From Bacillota bacterium (GTDB lineage Bacteria; Bacillota_I; Bacilli_A; RF39; UBA660), in assembly GCA_023430885.1 (NCBI GenBank), contig JAEYYH010000023.1, positions 62,001 through 126,000 on the forward strand: a stretch of 64,000 nt of DNA, written 5' to 3'. Position numbers and translations under genes: made by a program. Numbering within the stretch: position 1 is the stretch's first letter; every line of letters starts with the position of its first letter. Positions 8,549 to 18,215 of the stretch are shown piece by piece. Below the pieces are notes generated by a model. It was given only the letters and a program-made list of their open reading frames with translations, had not been told where the DNA came from and did not search any database.

Positions 8549-9493
8549 ATGTTAATTAGTAGATATGAAAAAGAACAACCAATAGCTTCAAAAACATTAG
8601 GACAAGCTATATCTAATAATAAAATATCGCATGCTTATTTATTTGAAACAAATGATTATTATAAATCAAATGATTTTATAATGTCTTTTATAAAAGACAT
8701 TATATGTAACAACAGTGATGAGAGTATAAAAGATAATATTTGTCAGCAAATTGATAATGATGAGTATATTGAACTTAAAATTATTAATCCTCAGGGATTG
8801 CAAATAAAAAAAGAAGAAATGTTAAATCTTCAAGAAGAATTTAAAAATAAACCTCTTGAAGGTAAAAAGAAAGTATATGTTATAAATAATGCTGAAAAAC
8901 TTAATTCATCATCCGCAAATACAATATTAAAATTTTTAGAAGAACCGGAAGATGATATAATAGCAGTTTTAGTTACTAGTAATAGGTATCAAATACTTAA
9001 TACTATTTTATCACGTTGTCAATTAATTGCTTTAATTAATACGAAGAAAAATAATGATATAAGTACATTTGATAAAATTAATAATTTAGTATATAATAAC
9101 TCAGGTTCTTATGAAGAAAATCAAAAAAAAGAACAAATTGAACATACATTAGATTTTATTTCTTTTTATGAACAAAAAAAAGAAGATGCAATTTTGTTTT
9201 CTAATAATGAATTTATGCAGTTTTTTATAACGCGCGATTCTGTTGTTAATGTTTTTGAGATAATGAAACTTTTTTACTTAGATACATTAAAATTTAAAAC
9301 GAATGCTAAAATAGAAATATTTGATGATTGTATGGAACAAGTTTCTAATATCTCAAATAAGAATACCGTCTTAAGTTTAATTATAAAAATAAAAAAAATA
9401 ATAAAATATACAGAAAGAATCAAATATAATGTTAATATAAATTTACTTTTAGATAGCTTTATAATTGAATTAGGAGATGAATTAGATGATTGA
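8549..9493 (+). CDS. holB: DNA polymerase III delta' subunit
   Basis: Delta' is the stator of the clamp-loader pentamer, with tau/gamma and delta. The 314-residue protein resembles DnaX in its N-terminal part (ISHAYLF at about 26-34), keeps the sensor SRC motif (SRCQL, about 151) but has no Walker A loop, as expected of a non-hydrolysing delta'. The region NSSSANTILKFLEEP (about 129-143) matches the family core. AGGAGGTATAGC precedes the ATG, and its end overlaps ricT by eight bases. Bacillus tmk, yaaQ and yaaR, usually between bofA and holB, are absent. Confidence 0.93.
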   Translation: MLISRYEKEQPIASKTLGQAISNNKISHAYLFETNDYYKSNDFIMSFIKDIICNNSDESIKDNICQQIDNDEYIELKIINPQGLQIKKEEMLNLQEEFKNKPLEGKKKVYVINNAEKLNSSSANTILKFLEEPEDDIIAVLVTSNRYQILNTILSRCQLIALINTKKNNDISTFDKINNLVYNNSGSYEENQKKEQIEHTLDFISFYEQKKEDAILFSNNEFMQFFITRDSVVNVFEIMKLFYLDTLKFKTNAKIEIFDDCMEQVSNISNKNTVLSLIIKIKKIIKYTERIKYNVNINLLLDSFIIELGDELDD

Positions 9494-10277
9494 TGTTGTT
9501 AGTATTTCTTTTAATGAAAAAGGCAAAACTTATTTCTTTTCTCCAAATAATTTGCAATTGAAAAATAATATAACAGTCGTTGTTGAAACAGAACGAGGAT
9601 TACAATTTGGAAAAGTTGAAGGAGAAATTCAAAAAATTTCTGAGCAAAAACTTTTAGCACCATTAAAACAAGTTATTAGAATTGCTTCGAAAAATGATTA
9701 TGAGCAAAATAAAAAAAATATTTTAGATGCTTCAGATGCATTAAAGAGGTGCAAAGAAATCGTCGAAAAAGAAAAGTTAAATATGCAAATAATTGATGCT
9801 ACTTATACATTTGACAGAAGTCAATTAATGTTTAGATTTCTTGCAGATAATAGAATAGATTTTAGAAATCTTGCCAAGGAATTAGCGTCTTTATATAAGA
9901 CAAGAATAGAGCTAAGACAAGTTGGTGTAAGGGATAAAGCACGTGAAGTTGGCGGTATAGGTCAATGTGGCAGATGTTTTTGCTGTTCAAAATTTGCAAA
10001 CAATTTTGATAGTGTTTCTATAAATATGGCAAAGAATCAAGGTCTTGCCTTAAATCCGAGTAAAATAAATGGCGTATGTGGTCGTTTGCTTTGTTGTTTG
10101 AAATATGAAGACGACAATTATAAAGAGGCAAAGAAGAATTTTCCTTCTATAGGTTCAAAAGTAAAAACGAAAGAAGGAGAAGGAAGCGTGGTTAGTATTA
10201 ATGTCTTAAACGGGACATATGTTGTTTATATTGCCGAAAAGGGACCAATCGAAGTGAATATTGATGTCAAGAGTTAA
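9486..10277 (+). CDS. ricT: PSP1-domain protein RicT (YaaT)
   Basis: In Bacillus, RicT (YaaT) joins RicA and RicF in the Y-complex, which binds Fe-S clusters and promotes RNase Y-dependent mRNA processing. The 263-residue protein shows the PSP1 core and the cysteine clusters CGRCFCC (about 160-166) and CGRLLCC (about 198-204). The position between holB and the tRNA methyltransferase matches Bacillus. RicA and RicF are not in the window. The start overlaps holB by eight bases. Confidence 0.92.
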   Translation: MIDVVSISFNEKGKTYFFSPNNLQLKNNITVVVETERGLQFGKVEGEIQKISEQKLLAPLKQVIRIASKNDYEQNKKNILDASDALKRCKEIVEKEKLNMQIIDATYTFDRSQLMFRFLADNRIDFRNLAKELASLYKTRIELRQVGVRDKAREVGGIGQCGRCFCCSKFANNFDSVSINMAKNQGLALNPSKINGVCGRLLCCLKYEDDNYKEAKKNFPSIGSKVKTKEGEGSVVSINVLNGTYVVYIAEKGPIEVNIDVKS

Positions 10278-10986
10278 AAATTATTTATTAGGCTATAAAG
10301 AAATGTATATAGTACAAGATACTGATTATTTTAATTTTTCTTTGGATTCTGTTTTATTGCCCAATTTTGTTACATTAAATAAGAATATATCAAAAATAAT
10401 GGATATAGGTTGTGGCAATGCACCTATTCCTTTAATTTTATCTACAAAAACAAGTGCCGAAATAGTCGGTGTAGAAATTCAAAAAGATTTGTATTATCTA
10501 GCGGTTGAATCAGTTAGCCTTAATAAAAAAGATAATCAAATTAAAATAATTAATGCTGATATAAATGACTTGTATGAAAGTATTGAATCTGACACTTATG
10601 ATGTAATTACATGTAATCCTCCTTATTTTAAATATAACGAAAATTCAAATATTAATTTTGATGATCATAAAACTATAGCTCGACATGAAATAACTTTAAA
10701 TCTTGATAAACTATTTAAGATAAGTAAAAAGATATTAAAAAATAATGGTGTGGTATCTATTGTTCATAGACCGGAAAGATTAGTTGAAATAATTGAAACA
10801 ATGAAGAAAAATAATATTGAACCTAAAAGAGCACAATTTATATATCCTAAAATAAATAAGAGAGCAAATATATTATTAATTGAGGGTGTTAAAAATGGGA
10901 AACCTGGCCTTGAAATTATGGCTCCTTTATATTCTCACAATGAATATGGAGAATATACAGAGGATATAAAGAAATTTTTTGAATAG
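10264..10986 (+). CDS. TrmN6/YabB-type methyltransferase
   Basis: A class I SAM-dependent methyltransferase related to TrmN6, which makes m6A37 in tRNA-Val, and to Bacillus YabB at the same locus. It has the SAM-binding motif DIGCGNAPIPL (about 46-56) and the catalytic NPPY motif of N6-adenine methyltransferases (TCNPPYF, about 117-123). A TTG three bases earlier is possible, but the ATG at 10264 is preferred. It begins inside the end of ricT. The exact substrate is inferred from family and position. Confidence 0.88.
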   Translation: MSRVKNYLLGYKEMYIVQDTDYFNFSLDSVLLPNFVTLNKNISKIMDIGCGNAPIPLILSTKTSAEIVGVEIQKDLYYLAVESVSLNKKDNQIKIINADINDLYESIESDTYDVITCNPPYFKYNENSNINFDDHKTIARHEITLNLDKLFKISKKILKNNGVVSIVHRPERLVEIIETMKKNNIEPKRAQFIYPKINKRANILLIEGVKNGKPGLEIMAPLYSHNEYGEYTEDIKKFFE

Positions 10987-10996
10987 AGGTGTAACA

Positions 10997-11830
10997 ATGT
11001 CACAAAAAAGTTATGATGAACAAGCAGCTTTATATTTGATACCAACTCCTGTGGGAAATATGGAAGACATTACTTTAAGAGCAATAAAAACCATAGAAAA
11101 TGTAGACATTTTGCTAACGGAAGATACACGAGTTACAGGCTTACTGTTAAATCATTTAGGTATAAAAAAGAAGATGATTGTTAATAATGATCATAATGAA
11201 GAAAAGAATAAAGAAATTGTAATTAAGTATTTAGAAGAAGGAAAAAATGTTGGTCTTGTAAGTGATAGGGGCACTCCAATAATAAGCGATCCAGGCTTTA
11301 ATATATCAAAAATAATAATTGATGCTGGTTATAAGGTAGTTGGTTTGCCAGGAGCAACTGCTTTAATTCCAGCTTTGATTATGTCTGGATTAAATCCACT
11401 TCCATTTATGTTTGTAGGATTTCTTAATAGTAAAGAATCTAAAAGAAAAAAAGAATTAGAAGAACTAAAAAATATAAAAGCTACTTTGCTATTTTATGAA
11501 GCACCTCACCGTATTATTAAAGCATTATGTAATATGCAAGAAGTATTCGGAGATAGAAATATTTCTATTTCCCGGGAAATAAGTAAAAGATATGAAGAAG
11601 TATATCGTGGAAAGATATCGGAAATAATACCTTTAATGGTTGATGTTAAAGGCGAGATAGTTGTTGTTGTTGAGGGAAATAATTCAATATCTAATTTTGA
11701 TGACATTAGTATTGTAGATCAAATAAATATGTTAATTGATGATGGAATATCAGTTATGGACGCTATAAAACAAGTTGCTAAAAAAAGAAACCTTCCAAAA
11801 AGTGAAGTATATAATATGTATCATAAGTAG
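10997..11830 (+). CDS. rsmI: 16S rRNA (cytidine(1402)-2'-O)-methyltransferase
   Basis: RsmI methylates the ribose of C1402 in the decoding centre. The 277-residue protein has the tetrapyrrole-methylase fold: LYLIPTPVGNMEDITLRA near the start, LLTEDTR around residue 42 and the VSDRGTP loop near 89. A longer frame from TTG 10979 exists, but AGAGGTG is five bases before the ATG at 10997, which also restores the family's usual N-terminus. Its place beside YabB copies Bacillus yabB-yazA-yabC, but yazA is missing. Confidence 0.94.
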   Translation: MSQKSYDEQAALYLIPTPVGNMEDITLRAIKTIENVDILLTEDTRVTGLLLNHLGIKKKMIVNNDHNEEKNKEIVIKYLEEGKNVGLVSDRGTPIISDPGFNISKIIIDAGYKVVGLPGATALIPALIMSGLNPLPFMFVGFLNSKESKRKKELEELKNIKATLLFYEAPHRIIKALCNMQEVFGDRNISISREISKRYEEVYRGKISEIIPLMVDVKGEIVVVVEGNNSISNFDDISIVDQINMLIDDGISVMDAIKQVAKKRNLPKSEVYNMYHK

Positions 11831-11838
11831 GTGATAGA

Positions 11839-12393
11839 ATGAAATTAATAGTCGGACTAGGAAATCCAGGAAAAGAATATGAAAATACAAGACATAATGT
11901 TGGATTTATTATATTAGATAGATATTTGCAAAAAAACAATATATTGAATGGTAAAGAAAAATTTGGTGGTTTATATTTTGAAGGATTTATTAATAAAGAA
12001 AAAGTTATTTTCTTAAAACCACAAAAGTATATTAATTTATCCGGTCAAGTTTTAAAACAATATATTGATTTCTTTAAAATTGATATAGATGATGTGTTAA
12101 TTATACATGATGATCTTGATACTCCGTTTGGTTCTGTTAAATTACGTTTAAGTGGTGGTAGTGGTGGTCATAATGGATTGAAAGATATAGAAAATAACAT
12201 TCATAGTAAAGATTATAGAAGAATAAAAATTGGCATATCTAACAATAAATCAATTGATACAAAAGACTATGTCCTTGGTAAATTTGGTAATGAAGATAAA
12301 GAGATAATGAATTCCGTAATAGAAAAATCAATCGATATTATCAATGATTACTTTAATATGACATTTACCAATTTAATGAATAAATATAATTAA
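11839..12393 (+). CDS. pth: Peptidyl-tRNA hydrolase
   Basis: Pth frees tRNA from peptidyl-tRNAs dropped by the ribosome. The 184-residue protein has the N-terminal GLGNPGKEYENTRHNVGF block (5-22) with the catalytic His in RHN, HDDLD around residue 93, and the SGGSGGHNG loop near 109. Full length. GTGATAG precedes the ATG. It is directly followed by mfd, the same pair as in Bacillus (spoVC-mfd region). Confidence 0.96.
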   Translation: MKLIVGLGNPGKEYENTRHNVGFIILDRYLQKNNILNGKEKFGGLYFEGFINKEKVIFLKPQKYINLSGQVLKQYIDFFKIDIDDVLIIHDDLDTPFGSVKLRLSGGSGGHNGLKDIENNIHSKDYRRIKIGISNNKSIDTKDYVLGKFGNEDKEIMNSVIEKSIDIINDYFNMTFTNLMNKYN

Positions 12394-12416
12394 TGATACA
12401 ATGATGTATCATTTTT
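12392..12416 (+). terminator. Possible weak terminator between pth and mfd
   Basis: AATGATAC (12392-12399) can pair with GTATCATT (12406-12413), followed by TTT. The stem is AT-rich and starts within the pth stop codon, so it may only attenuate transcription into mfd. Confidence 0.45.
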
Positions 12417-12436
12417 GTCGTGAAAGGAGGAATATT

Positions 12437-15400
12437 ATGAGTTTATTTAGTAATTTTGATTCAGAAAATATTAGTGGTTTAACTTTTGAATTGAAGGTTA
12501 TTTATATAAAAGAATTTTATGAAAAGACTAATGAATCTTTTTTAGTTGTAACTAGTTCATTATACGAAGCAAATAAATTTTATCAATCGTTATTAGAATA
12601 TACTGATAATATTCTTCTTTTTCCTATGGACGACTTTTTAACTAGTGAGGCAATAGCAACATCACCAGAGTTAAAAATAACTCGCTTGGAAACAATAACT
12701 GAACTACAAACTAAAAATAAGTTTATTGTTGTAACAAATTTAATGGGATTACTTAGATTTTTACCTTCACAAAAATTATTTTCTTCTCGAAAAGTAAAAT
12801 TAAAAGTAGGTCAAGAATATGAAATAAAAAAACTAGTTTCTAATTTATTTAATTTAGGTTATGAAAAGAGTGTTACAGTAAATAAAACAGGTGATATTGC
12901 AACTAGAGGATTTGTTGTTGATATTTTTCCAATATCAGCTAGTAATCCCATTAGAATAGAGTTTTGGGGAAATGAAATTGATTCAATAAGAGAATTTAAT
13001 ATTGATAATCAATTAACTATATCGAAAGTTGATGAAGTAGAAATAAATTCAATAACAGAGTTTTTAACAGATGCGGAAATAGATAAATTTGGAATACCGC
13101 ATAGAATGTTACATAAATATGAAAATGTGTATTCTATTTTAGACTTTGTTAATGGAAATGTTATTTTTAATGATTATTATCAATTGGAAGCTAGTTATAA
13201 TAGCTTATTAGAGGAAATGCATAACTATAGTATCAGTGAAAATTATAATAATGATACTGTATATATGCATGATTTAAATAGCTTAAAGCACACTAATGTA
13301 AAATATTTTAACGAATTTGATAATAGCAAAAATTTTAATAATCATACAAACTATGAAACTTATGAAATCGAATCTTTAAATCTATCTCGCGATGAAATAA
13401 ATAAAAGACTAAGTATGTATCTAAATAAATATGATAAAGTTTATTTATGTGTATCTAGTTTGAAAAATGCCAGTAAAATTGAAATTATGTTAGAAAATAA
13501 AAATATTATCCTAACTGATGAAAATAATTATATTTCAAACAAGGTTAATATGATTGTTAAAAAAATAAATAAAGGTTTTATTTTTAACTCAAGTGTTTAT
13601 GTAAGTGACAATGACATTTTTTTAAAGCAAATTGATAGTCACTATAAGACAAAATTTAAATTAGGAACAAAAATTAGAGACATAAGTAAGTTAAATATTG
13701 GTGATTATGTTGTTCATTCAATGCACGGTATAGGTAAATATGTAGGAATAAAATCATTAGAAAAAAATGGATTTAAAAAGGATTATCTATTAATTAATTA
13801 TAGAGACAATGATAAATTGTATATTCCGGTAGAAAAAATAGATATGATTAGCAAGTATTCATCAAAAGAAGGGTATCAACCAAAATTAAACAAACTTGGA
13901 AGCGTTGAATGGGAAAAAACCAAATTAAAAGCGCGTAAAAAAATAGAAGATATCGCAGCTGAACTTTTAAAATTATATGCATTAAGAGAAGCAATTCACG
14001 GTTACAGTTATCCTCTTGACAGTGAAGAACAGATAGAATTTGAAAGAGAATTTTCATATACAGAAACCTCAGATCAACTTAAGGTAATTGAAGAAATCAA
14101 AAAAGATATGCAAAAATCTTCTCCGATGGATAGACTATTATGTGGAGATGTTGGTTATGGAAAAACAGAAGTGGCATTTAGAGCAATTTTCAAAGCTATA
14201 CTAGGAAATAAACAAACTGCCATTTTATGTCCAACTACGATTTTATCAAACCAACATTATAAAAACGCTTTAGAAAGATTTAAATCTTTTCCAATTAATA
14301 TTGAATTACTAAATAGATTTGTAACTCCGAGAAAAGTAAAAGAAATATTAGTAAAATTAAAAGATGGCAAAATAGATTTATTAATAGGAACACATCGAAT
14401 ATTAAGTAGTGATGTTGTATTTAAAGACTTAGGTTTACTTGTTATAGATGAGGAACAAAGATTTGGGGTAAAACATAAGGAAAAAATCAAATCATATAAA
14501 AATAATATTGATGTTTTAACATTGTCAGCAACACCAATACCAAGAACATTGCAAATGTCCATGTCTGGTTTAAGAAGTTTATCACTAATTGAAACTCCAC
14601 CAGTAGATAGATATCCAATTCAAACTTATGTTTTAGCAGAGAATAAGCAAATTATAAAGGATGCAATATATAAAGAATTATCCCGAAAAGGCCAATGTTT
14701 TATATTATTCAATAATATAGAACAAATGCGGGTAAAAGAAAAAGAAATTTCTTCTTTAGTTCCAGATGCAAAAATAATATGTGCGCATGGTAAAATGGGA
14801 AAAACTGAGTTAGAAGAAATAATGTATGCTTTTACTGAAGGAATATATGATATTTTATTGTGTACAACTATAATAGAGACCGGAATTGATATACCTAATG
14901 TTAATACATTAATAATTTATGATGCTGACCATTTTGGATTATCACAACTATATCAGATAAGAGGAAGAGTTGGGAGAAGTAATAAAATTGCCTATTGTTA
15001 TCTAATGTATAATAAACAAAAGGTTTTATCGGAAATAGCAATTAAAAGACTAAACGCTATTAAAGAATTTACAGAACTTGGTAGTGGCTTTGCAATAGCG
15101 ATGAGAGATTTATCTATTCGTGGGGCAGGAGATATTTTAGGAAGTGAACAAGCTGGTTTTATAGATACAATTGGAATTGAGTTGTTTATGCAGATGTTAG
15201 ATGATGAAATAAACAAGTTAAAAGGTATAAAAGTTGATGAAGAAGAGGAAGAAACGCAGCCTTTAATAGAGGTAGCTACTTCTATTGATGATAATTATGT
15301 AGCAGAAGAAGAATTAAAAATAGAAATTCACAAAAAAATAAACAGTATTAATTCTAAAGAAAAATTATTTTTAATAAAAAGTGAATTAGAAGATAGATTT

Positions 15401-15706
15401 GGAATTTTAAGCGAAGATATAATTATATATATGTATGAAGAGTGGTTCGAAAAACTAGCCAATAAATTAAATATAAACAAGATAAAACAAGGTAAAAATT
15501 TTATTGAAATAACAATACCAGAACAAACATTGCGTTTGTTAGATGGTCAGGAGCTGTTTATAGGAGCTAACCGAATTTCAAGAATGTTTAGATTTTCAAT
15601 GAGAAATAAATGTTTAATAATAACATTAGATATAGTGAAATTGGATAAGCATTTTGTTTACTATTTAATAGATTTATTTGAATTAATAGAAAATATAAAA
15701 AAATAA
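12437..15706 (+). CDS. mfd: Transcription-repair coupling factor Mfd
   Basis: Mfd pushes stalled RNA polymerase off DNA lesions and recruits UvrA. The 1089-residue protein contains the UvrB-like N-terminal module, the RNA-polymerase-interacting CarD-like domain (about 414-480, GDYVVHSMHGIGKY), a helicase core with Walker A G570-T577 and D671-E-E-Q674, RGRVGRS in motif VI, and the C-terminal TRCF domain. AAAGGAGG lies six bases before the ATG at 12437, so an upstream in-frame ATG at 12401 is unlikely. It closes the dnaX run and faces ppaC across a shared terminator. Confidence 0.97.
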   Translation: MSLFSNFDSENISGLTFELKVIYIKEFYEKTNESFLVVTSSLYEANKFYQSLLEYTDNILLFPMDDFLTSEAIATSPELKITRLETITELQTKNKFIVVTNLMGLLRFLPSQKLFSSRKVKLKVGQEYEIKKLVSNLFNLGYEKSVTVNKTGDIATRGFVVDIFPISASNPIRIEFWGNEIDSIREFNIDNQLTISKVDEVEINSITEFLTDAEIDKFGIPHRMLHKYENVYSILDFVNGNVIFNDYYQLEASYNSLLEEMHNYSISENYNNDTVYMHDLNSLKHTNVKYFNEFDNSKNFNNHTNYETYEIESLNLSRDEINKRLSMYLNKYDKVYLCVSSLKNASKIEIMLENKNIILTDENNYISNKVNMIVKKINKGFIFNSSVYVSDNDIFLKQIDSHYKTKFKLGTKIRDISKLNIGDYVVHSMHGIGKYVGIKSLEKNGFKKDYLLINYRDNDKLYIPVEKIDMISKYSSKEGYQPKLNKLGSVEWEKTKLKARKKIEDIAAELLKLYALREAIHGYSYPLDSEEQIEFEREFSYTETSDQLKVIEEIKKDMQKSSPMDRLLCGDVGYGKTEVAFRAIFKAILGNKQTAILCPTTILSNQHYKNALERFKSFPINIELLNRFVTPRKVKEILVKLKDGKIDLLIGTHRILSSDVVFKDLGLLVIDEEQRFGVKHKEKIKSYKNNIDVLTLSATPIPRTLQMSMSGLRSLSLIETPPVDRYPIQTYVLAENKQIIKDAIYKELSRKGQCFILFNNIEQMRVKEKEISSLVPDAKIICAHGKMGKTELEEIMYAFTEGIYDILLCTTIIETGIDIPNVNTLIIYDADHFGLSQLYQIRGRVGRSNKIAYCYLMYNKQKVLSEIAIKRLNAIKEFTELGSGFAIAMRDLSIRGAGDILGSEQAGFIDTIGIELFMQMLDDEINKLKGIKVDEEEEETQPLIEVATSIDDNYVAEEELKIEIHKKINSINSKEKLFLIKSELEDRFGILSEDIIIYMYEEWFEKLANKLNINKIKQGKNFIEITIPEQTLRLLDGQELFIGANRISRMFRFSMRNKCLIITLDIVKLDKHFVYYLIDLFELIENIKK

Positions 15707-15735
15707 AACGAAAGATTTCTTTCGTTTTATTTTGC
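15701..15735. terminator. Bidirectional terminator between mfd and ppaC
   Basis: AAAACGAAAGA (15705-15715) pairs with TCTTTCGTTTT (15718-15728), with A-rich and T-rich flanks on both sides, so it can stop transcription of both converging genes. Confidence 0.88.
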
Positions 15736-17343
15736 CATTCTTTCCATAATAACTGGAATAACTTGTTTCTTTCTAGAAACTATACCATCTAAGTATTTGC
15801 CTTGTTTTAAGTCTTTTCCAAAGCACTCATCTAGTATATCAAATGCATTATTGTTATAGTAAATATATGATCCATTTGTTAATATATCAGTTACAAATAA
15901 TGCAACAATATAATAACCATTATTTTTAGATAAATTATTTATCAACTCTATGTATTTTTCAGAATTATTTCTTATATCATTTGAAGAAACAGTAGATATC
16001 TGGCTAATTCCAATCTTCATTCCATCAATATCAAAGTTTTTAAAATCTGTATAGAAGATTTGCTCTTCTGTCTTATTTTTTAGAGTAGAACCAGCTTTAA
16101 ACATTTCCATACCAAATTCTTTATAATCTAAACCGGAAATTTTAGCTAATTCCTCAACAACAGTTTTATCTATGTCAGTTGTCGTCGGACTTGCAAATAA
16201 TAAAGTATCAGAAATAATGCCTGACATCATTAACCCGGCAATATGTTTGGGTATTTCAATACCATTTTCTTTGTAAAGCATGTATATTATTGTATTAGTA
16301 CTGCCTACAGGCATGTTTCTAAAATTAATAGGTGCAGTAGTACCAATTGTTCCAATTTTGTGATGATCGACGATTTCGACAATCTCAGCTTCGTCTAACC
16401 CGTCTACACTTTGCTCATATTCATTGTGATCTACAAGAATAACTTTTTTCTTGTTTTTATCAGCAATATCGGCAAGTTTTAATAATCCGTGACATTTATT
16501 ATCTTTGTCAATTACTGGAAAATTACTAAATTTGGTTTTATTTGCTATTGCAATAAAATCATTTACCTCGTCATTTTCATCAAAACAAACTATATCATCT
16601 TTATGCACTAATGTATTAATATCTTTACTTAGTGAAATTAATTTTGCAGAATTAAATGTATTTAAACTTGTTTTTATAATATTTACTTTATTCTTTTTAG
16701 CAATTTCGACATGTTCATCATGGATTTTGCTGCCGCCTGTTAATATAATCAATTTTGCTTTACTATTAACTGCATATTCAATAATACTATGTCTATCGCC
16801 AACAATTAATATTGTTTCAGAATCGATTTTAATATTTTGAATAAATGTTGTGCTTCGGTAAGAAGCTACAAGAATATTACCAATAATAACATCATCAAAT
16901 TTAAGTAATTGTTCACCTTCAATAGTGCTAATTATATTTTGATAACTTGCATTTATATATTCGTTATCTCCACATATCATGTCCTTAGCTATATCTTTCA
17001 TAGAAACTTCACCTAAGAAAGTCTTATCATTATCAATAACGGGAATGTTACTTATTAGATTGTTATTCATATAGTTAAAGCTTTCATATATTGAAGTACT
17101 TTTATTTATAAAATTTGTTTTGTTATACTTTAAATCTTTAATCTGTAACTTAACATCATTTAAATATTTTGGTTTTTCAATTTTAAAATAATCTAAAACA
17201 AATTTTGTTTCATTATTTACGTCGCCTAAAACCATAGGAACAGTATCATATCCTAACTTATTTTTTAAATATGATAGATTAATTGCAGCTGTAACACTGT
17301 CGGTATCAGGCTTTTTATGTCCTATAACAAAAGTTTTATTCAT
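15727..17343 (-). CDS. ppaC: CBS/DRTGG-domain manganese-dependent inorganic pyrophosphatase
   Basis: A family II pyrophosphatase, which splits the pyrophosphate made by polymerases and ligases. The N-terminus shows GHKKPDTDS (8-16) and the DHH domain has VDHHKIG (about 329-335), followed by the DHHA2 domain. Between the N-terminal piece and the DHH motif are a CBS domain (about 78-125), a DRTGG domain (about 140-240) and a second CBS domain (about 247-295), giving 538 residues against about 310 for simple family II enzymes. In known CBS-PPases these domains bind adenine nucleotides and diadenosine polyphosphates. It is one of only two - strand genes here. Confidence 0.93.
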   Translation of the reverse strand: MNKTFVIGHKKPDTDSVTAAINLSYLKNKLGYDTVPMVLGDVNNETKFVLDYFKIEKPKYLNDVKLQIKDLKYNKTNFINKSTSIYESFNYMNNNLISNIPVIDNDKTFLGEVSMKDIAKDMICGDNEYINASYQNIISTIEGEQLLKFDDVIIGNILVASYRSTTFIQNIKIDSETILIVGDRHSIIEYAVNSKAKLIILTGGSKIHDEHVEIAKKNKVNIIKTSLNTFNSAKLISLSKDINTLVHKDDIVCFDENDEVNDFIAIANKTKFSNFPVIDKDNKCHGLLKLADIADKNKKKVILVDHNEYEQSVDGLDEAEIVEIVDHHKIGTIGTTAPINFRNMPVGSTNTIIYMLYKENGIEIPKHIAGLMMSGIISDTLLFASPTTTDIDKTVVEELAKISGLDYKEFGMEMFKAGSTLKNKTEEQIFYTDFKNFDIDGMKIGISQISTVSSNDIRNNSEKYIELINNLSKNNGYYIVALFVTDILTNGSYIYYNNNAFDILDECFGKDLKQGKYLDGIVSRKKQVIPVIMERMAK

Positions 17344-17370
17344 AATATCTCTTCCTTTTCACGTTATGTA

Positions 17371-17379
17371 ATTATATCA
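17371..17379 (-). promoter_or_regulatory. Extended -10 promoter of ppaC
   Basis: On the - strand this reads TGATATAAT, about 28 bases before the ppaC ATG, with AAAAGGAAG as ribosome site between them. Confidence 0.65.
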
Positions 17380-17451
17380 TAAAATTTGATATTTAGTATA
17401 TGTTTTTAGAACAAGAGAATACTAAAAATAAAAAAAACAAAATAATTCTTG

Positions 17452-17480
17452 TTGAACATGAATTATAAATATGCTATAAT
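17452..17480 (+). promoter_or_regulatory. Promoter of the T-box dut-metG operon
   Basis: TTGAAC (17452-17457) and TATAAT (17475-17480) are 17 bases apart, and TGC directly before the -10 makes it an extended -10 as well. This is one of the best promoter matches in the window. Confidence 0.85.
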
Positions 17481-17486
17481 ATGGTA

Positions 17487-17710
17487 TAAAAGTTTTGATG
17501 GAAAGAAAAATAAGATGATTTTTTAGAGAGTCTAGGTAGGTGCAAGCTAGATAAATTTGTTTTATTTCGAATGGTTCCTGAACTTCTTAATCGATATTTA
17601 GATTGAGACGTATATATGCGTTAAATAATGAGGTAATATGTTTTCATATTATGAATAAGGTGGTACCGCGTACAAAGATTACGCCCTTTTATAGGGATAA
17701 TCTTTTTTTT
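17487..17710 (+). promoter_or_regulatory. T-box riboswitch with AUG (Met) specifier
   Basis: The leader senses uncharged tRNA. Its T-box sequence AAGGTGGTACCGCG (17657-17670) carries the UGGU bulge that pairs with the tRNA ACCA end. Stem I has AGAGAG and the GGTGCAAG apical loop. The specifier region reads CGA-ATG-G-TTCCTGAAC, which lines up with known T-boxes so that ATG (17571-17573) is the codon read by tRNA-Met, followed by a purine. A terminator (17674-17681 with 17698-17706, then T-run) is the alternative fold. Methionine specificity fits metG downstream. Confidence 0.92.
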
Positions 17711-17728
17711 ATAGAAAAAGGTGATAAT

Positions 17729-18214
17729 ATGCGTAGATTTGAAAAAATAAGTTTTAAACAATTTAAAAAAGACATAATTGATGATGAAATTTTGTATTCT
17801 TCATATAATATACCTAGAAGACACACTAAAAATAGTGCAGGTTATGATTTTGAAGCCATAGAGACATATACTATTAAGCCTATGGATATAATAAAAGTGC
17901 CTACTGGGATTAAAGTCCAAATGAACGGTGATGAAATGCTTATGATTGTAGTTAGAAGCAGTATGGGGTTTAAATACAATTTACGAATGTGTAATCAAGT
18001 TGGAATAATAGAAAGTGATTATTATAATAATGAGTCGAATGAAGGACATATGTGGATAGCATTACAAAATGAGGGAAAAGAAACCCTTGTTATAGAAAAA
18101 GGCGATAGATTTGCTCAAGGAATTTTTGTTAAATTTTTAAAAGTAGATAATGAAGAAGAAATAGAAGATAAGAGAAAAGGCGGTCTTGGTAGTACTGCAA
18201 AGGAGGAAGATTAA
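17729..18214 (+). CDS. dut: dUTP diphosphatase family protein
   Basis: A trimeric-type dUTPase, which hydrolyses dUTP to dUMP and PPi to keep uracil out of DNA. The motifs appear in order: AGYDFEA (motif 1, about 38), RSSMGFK (motif 2, about 79), VGIIESDYY (motif 3, about 92), GDRFAQGIF (motif 4, about 124) and RKGGLGSTA (motif 5, about 149). Motif 3 has SDYY where typical enzymes have DxDYRG. Its 161 residues start at ATG 17729 behind AAAAGGTGAT; longer frames would run through the T-box. It is unusual for dut to be first in a tRNA-Met-controlled unit. Confidence 0.88.
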   Translation: MRRFEKISFKQFKKDIIDDEILYSSYNIPRRHTKNSAGYDFEAIETYTIKPMDIIKVPTGIKVQMNGDEMLMIVVRSSMGFKYNLRMCNQVGIIESDYYNNESNEGHMWIALQNEGKETLVIEKGDRFAQGIFVKFLKVDNEEEIEDKRKGGLGSTAKEED

Positions 18215-18215
18215 T

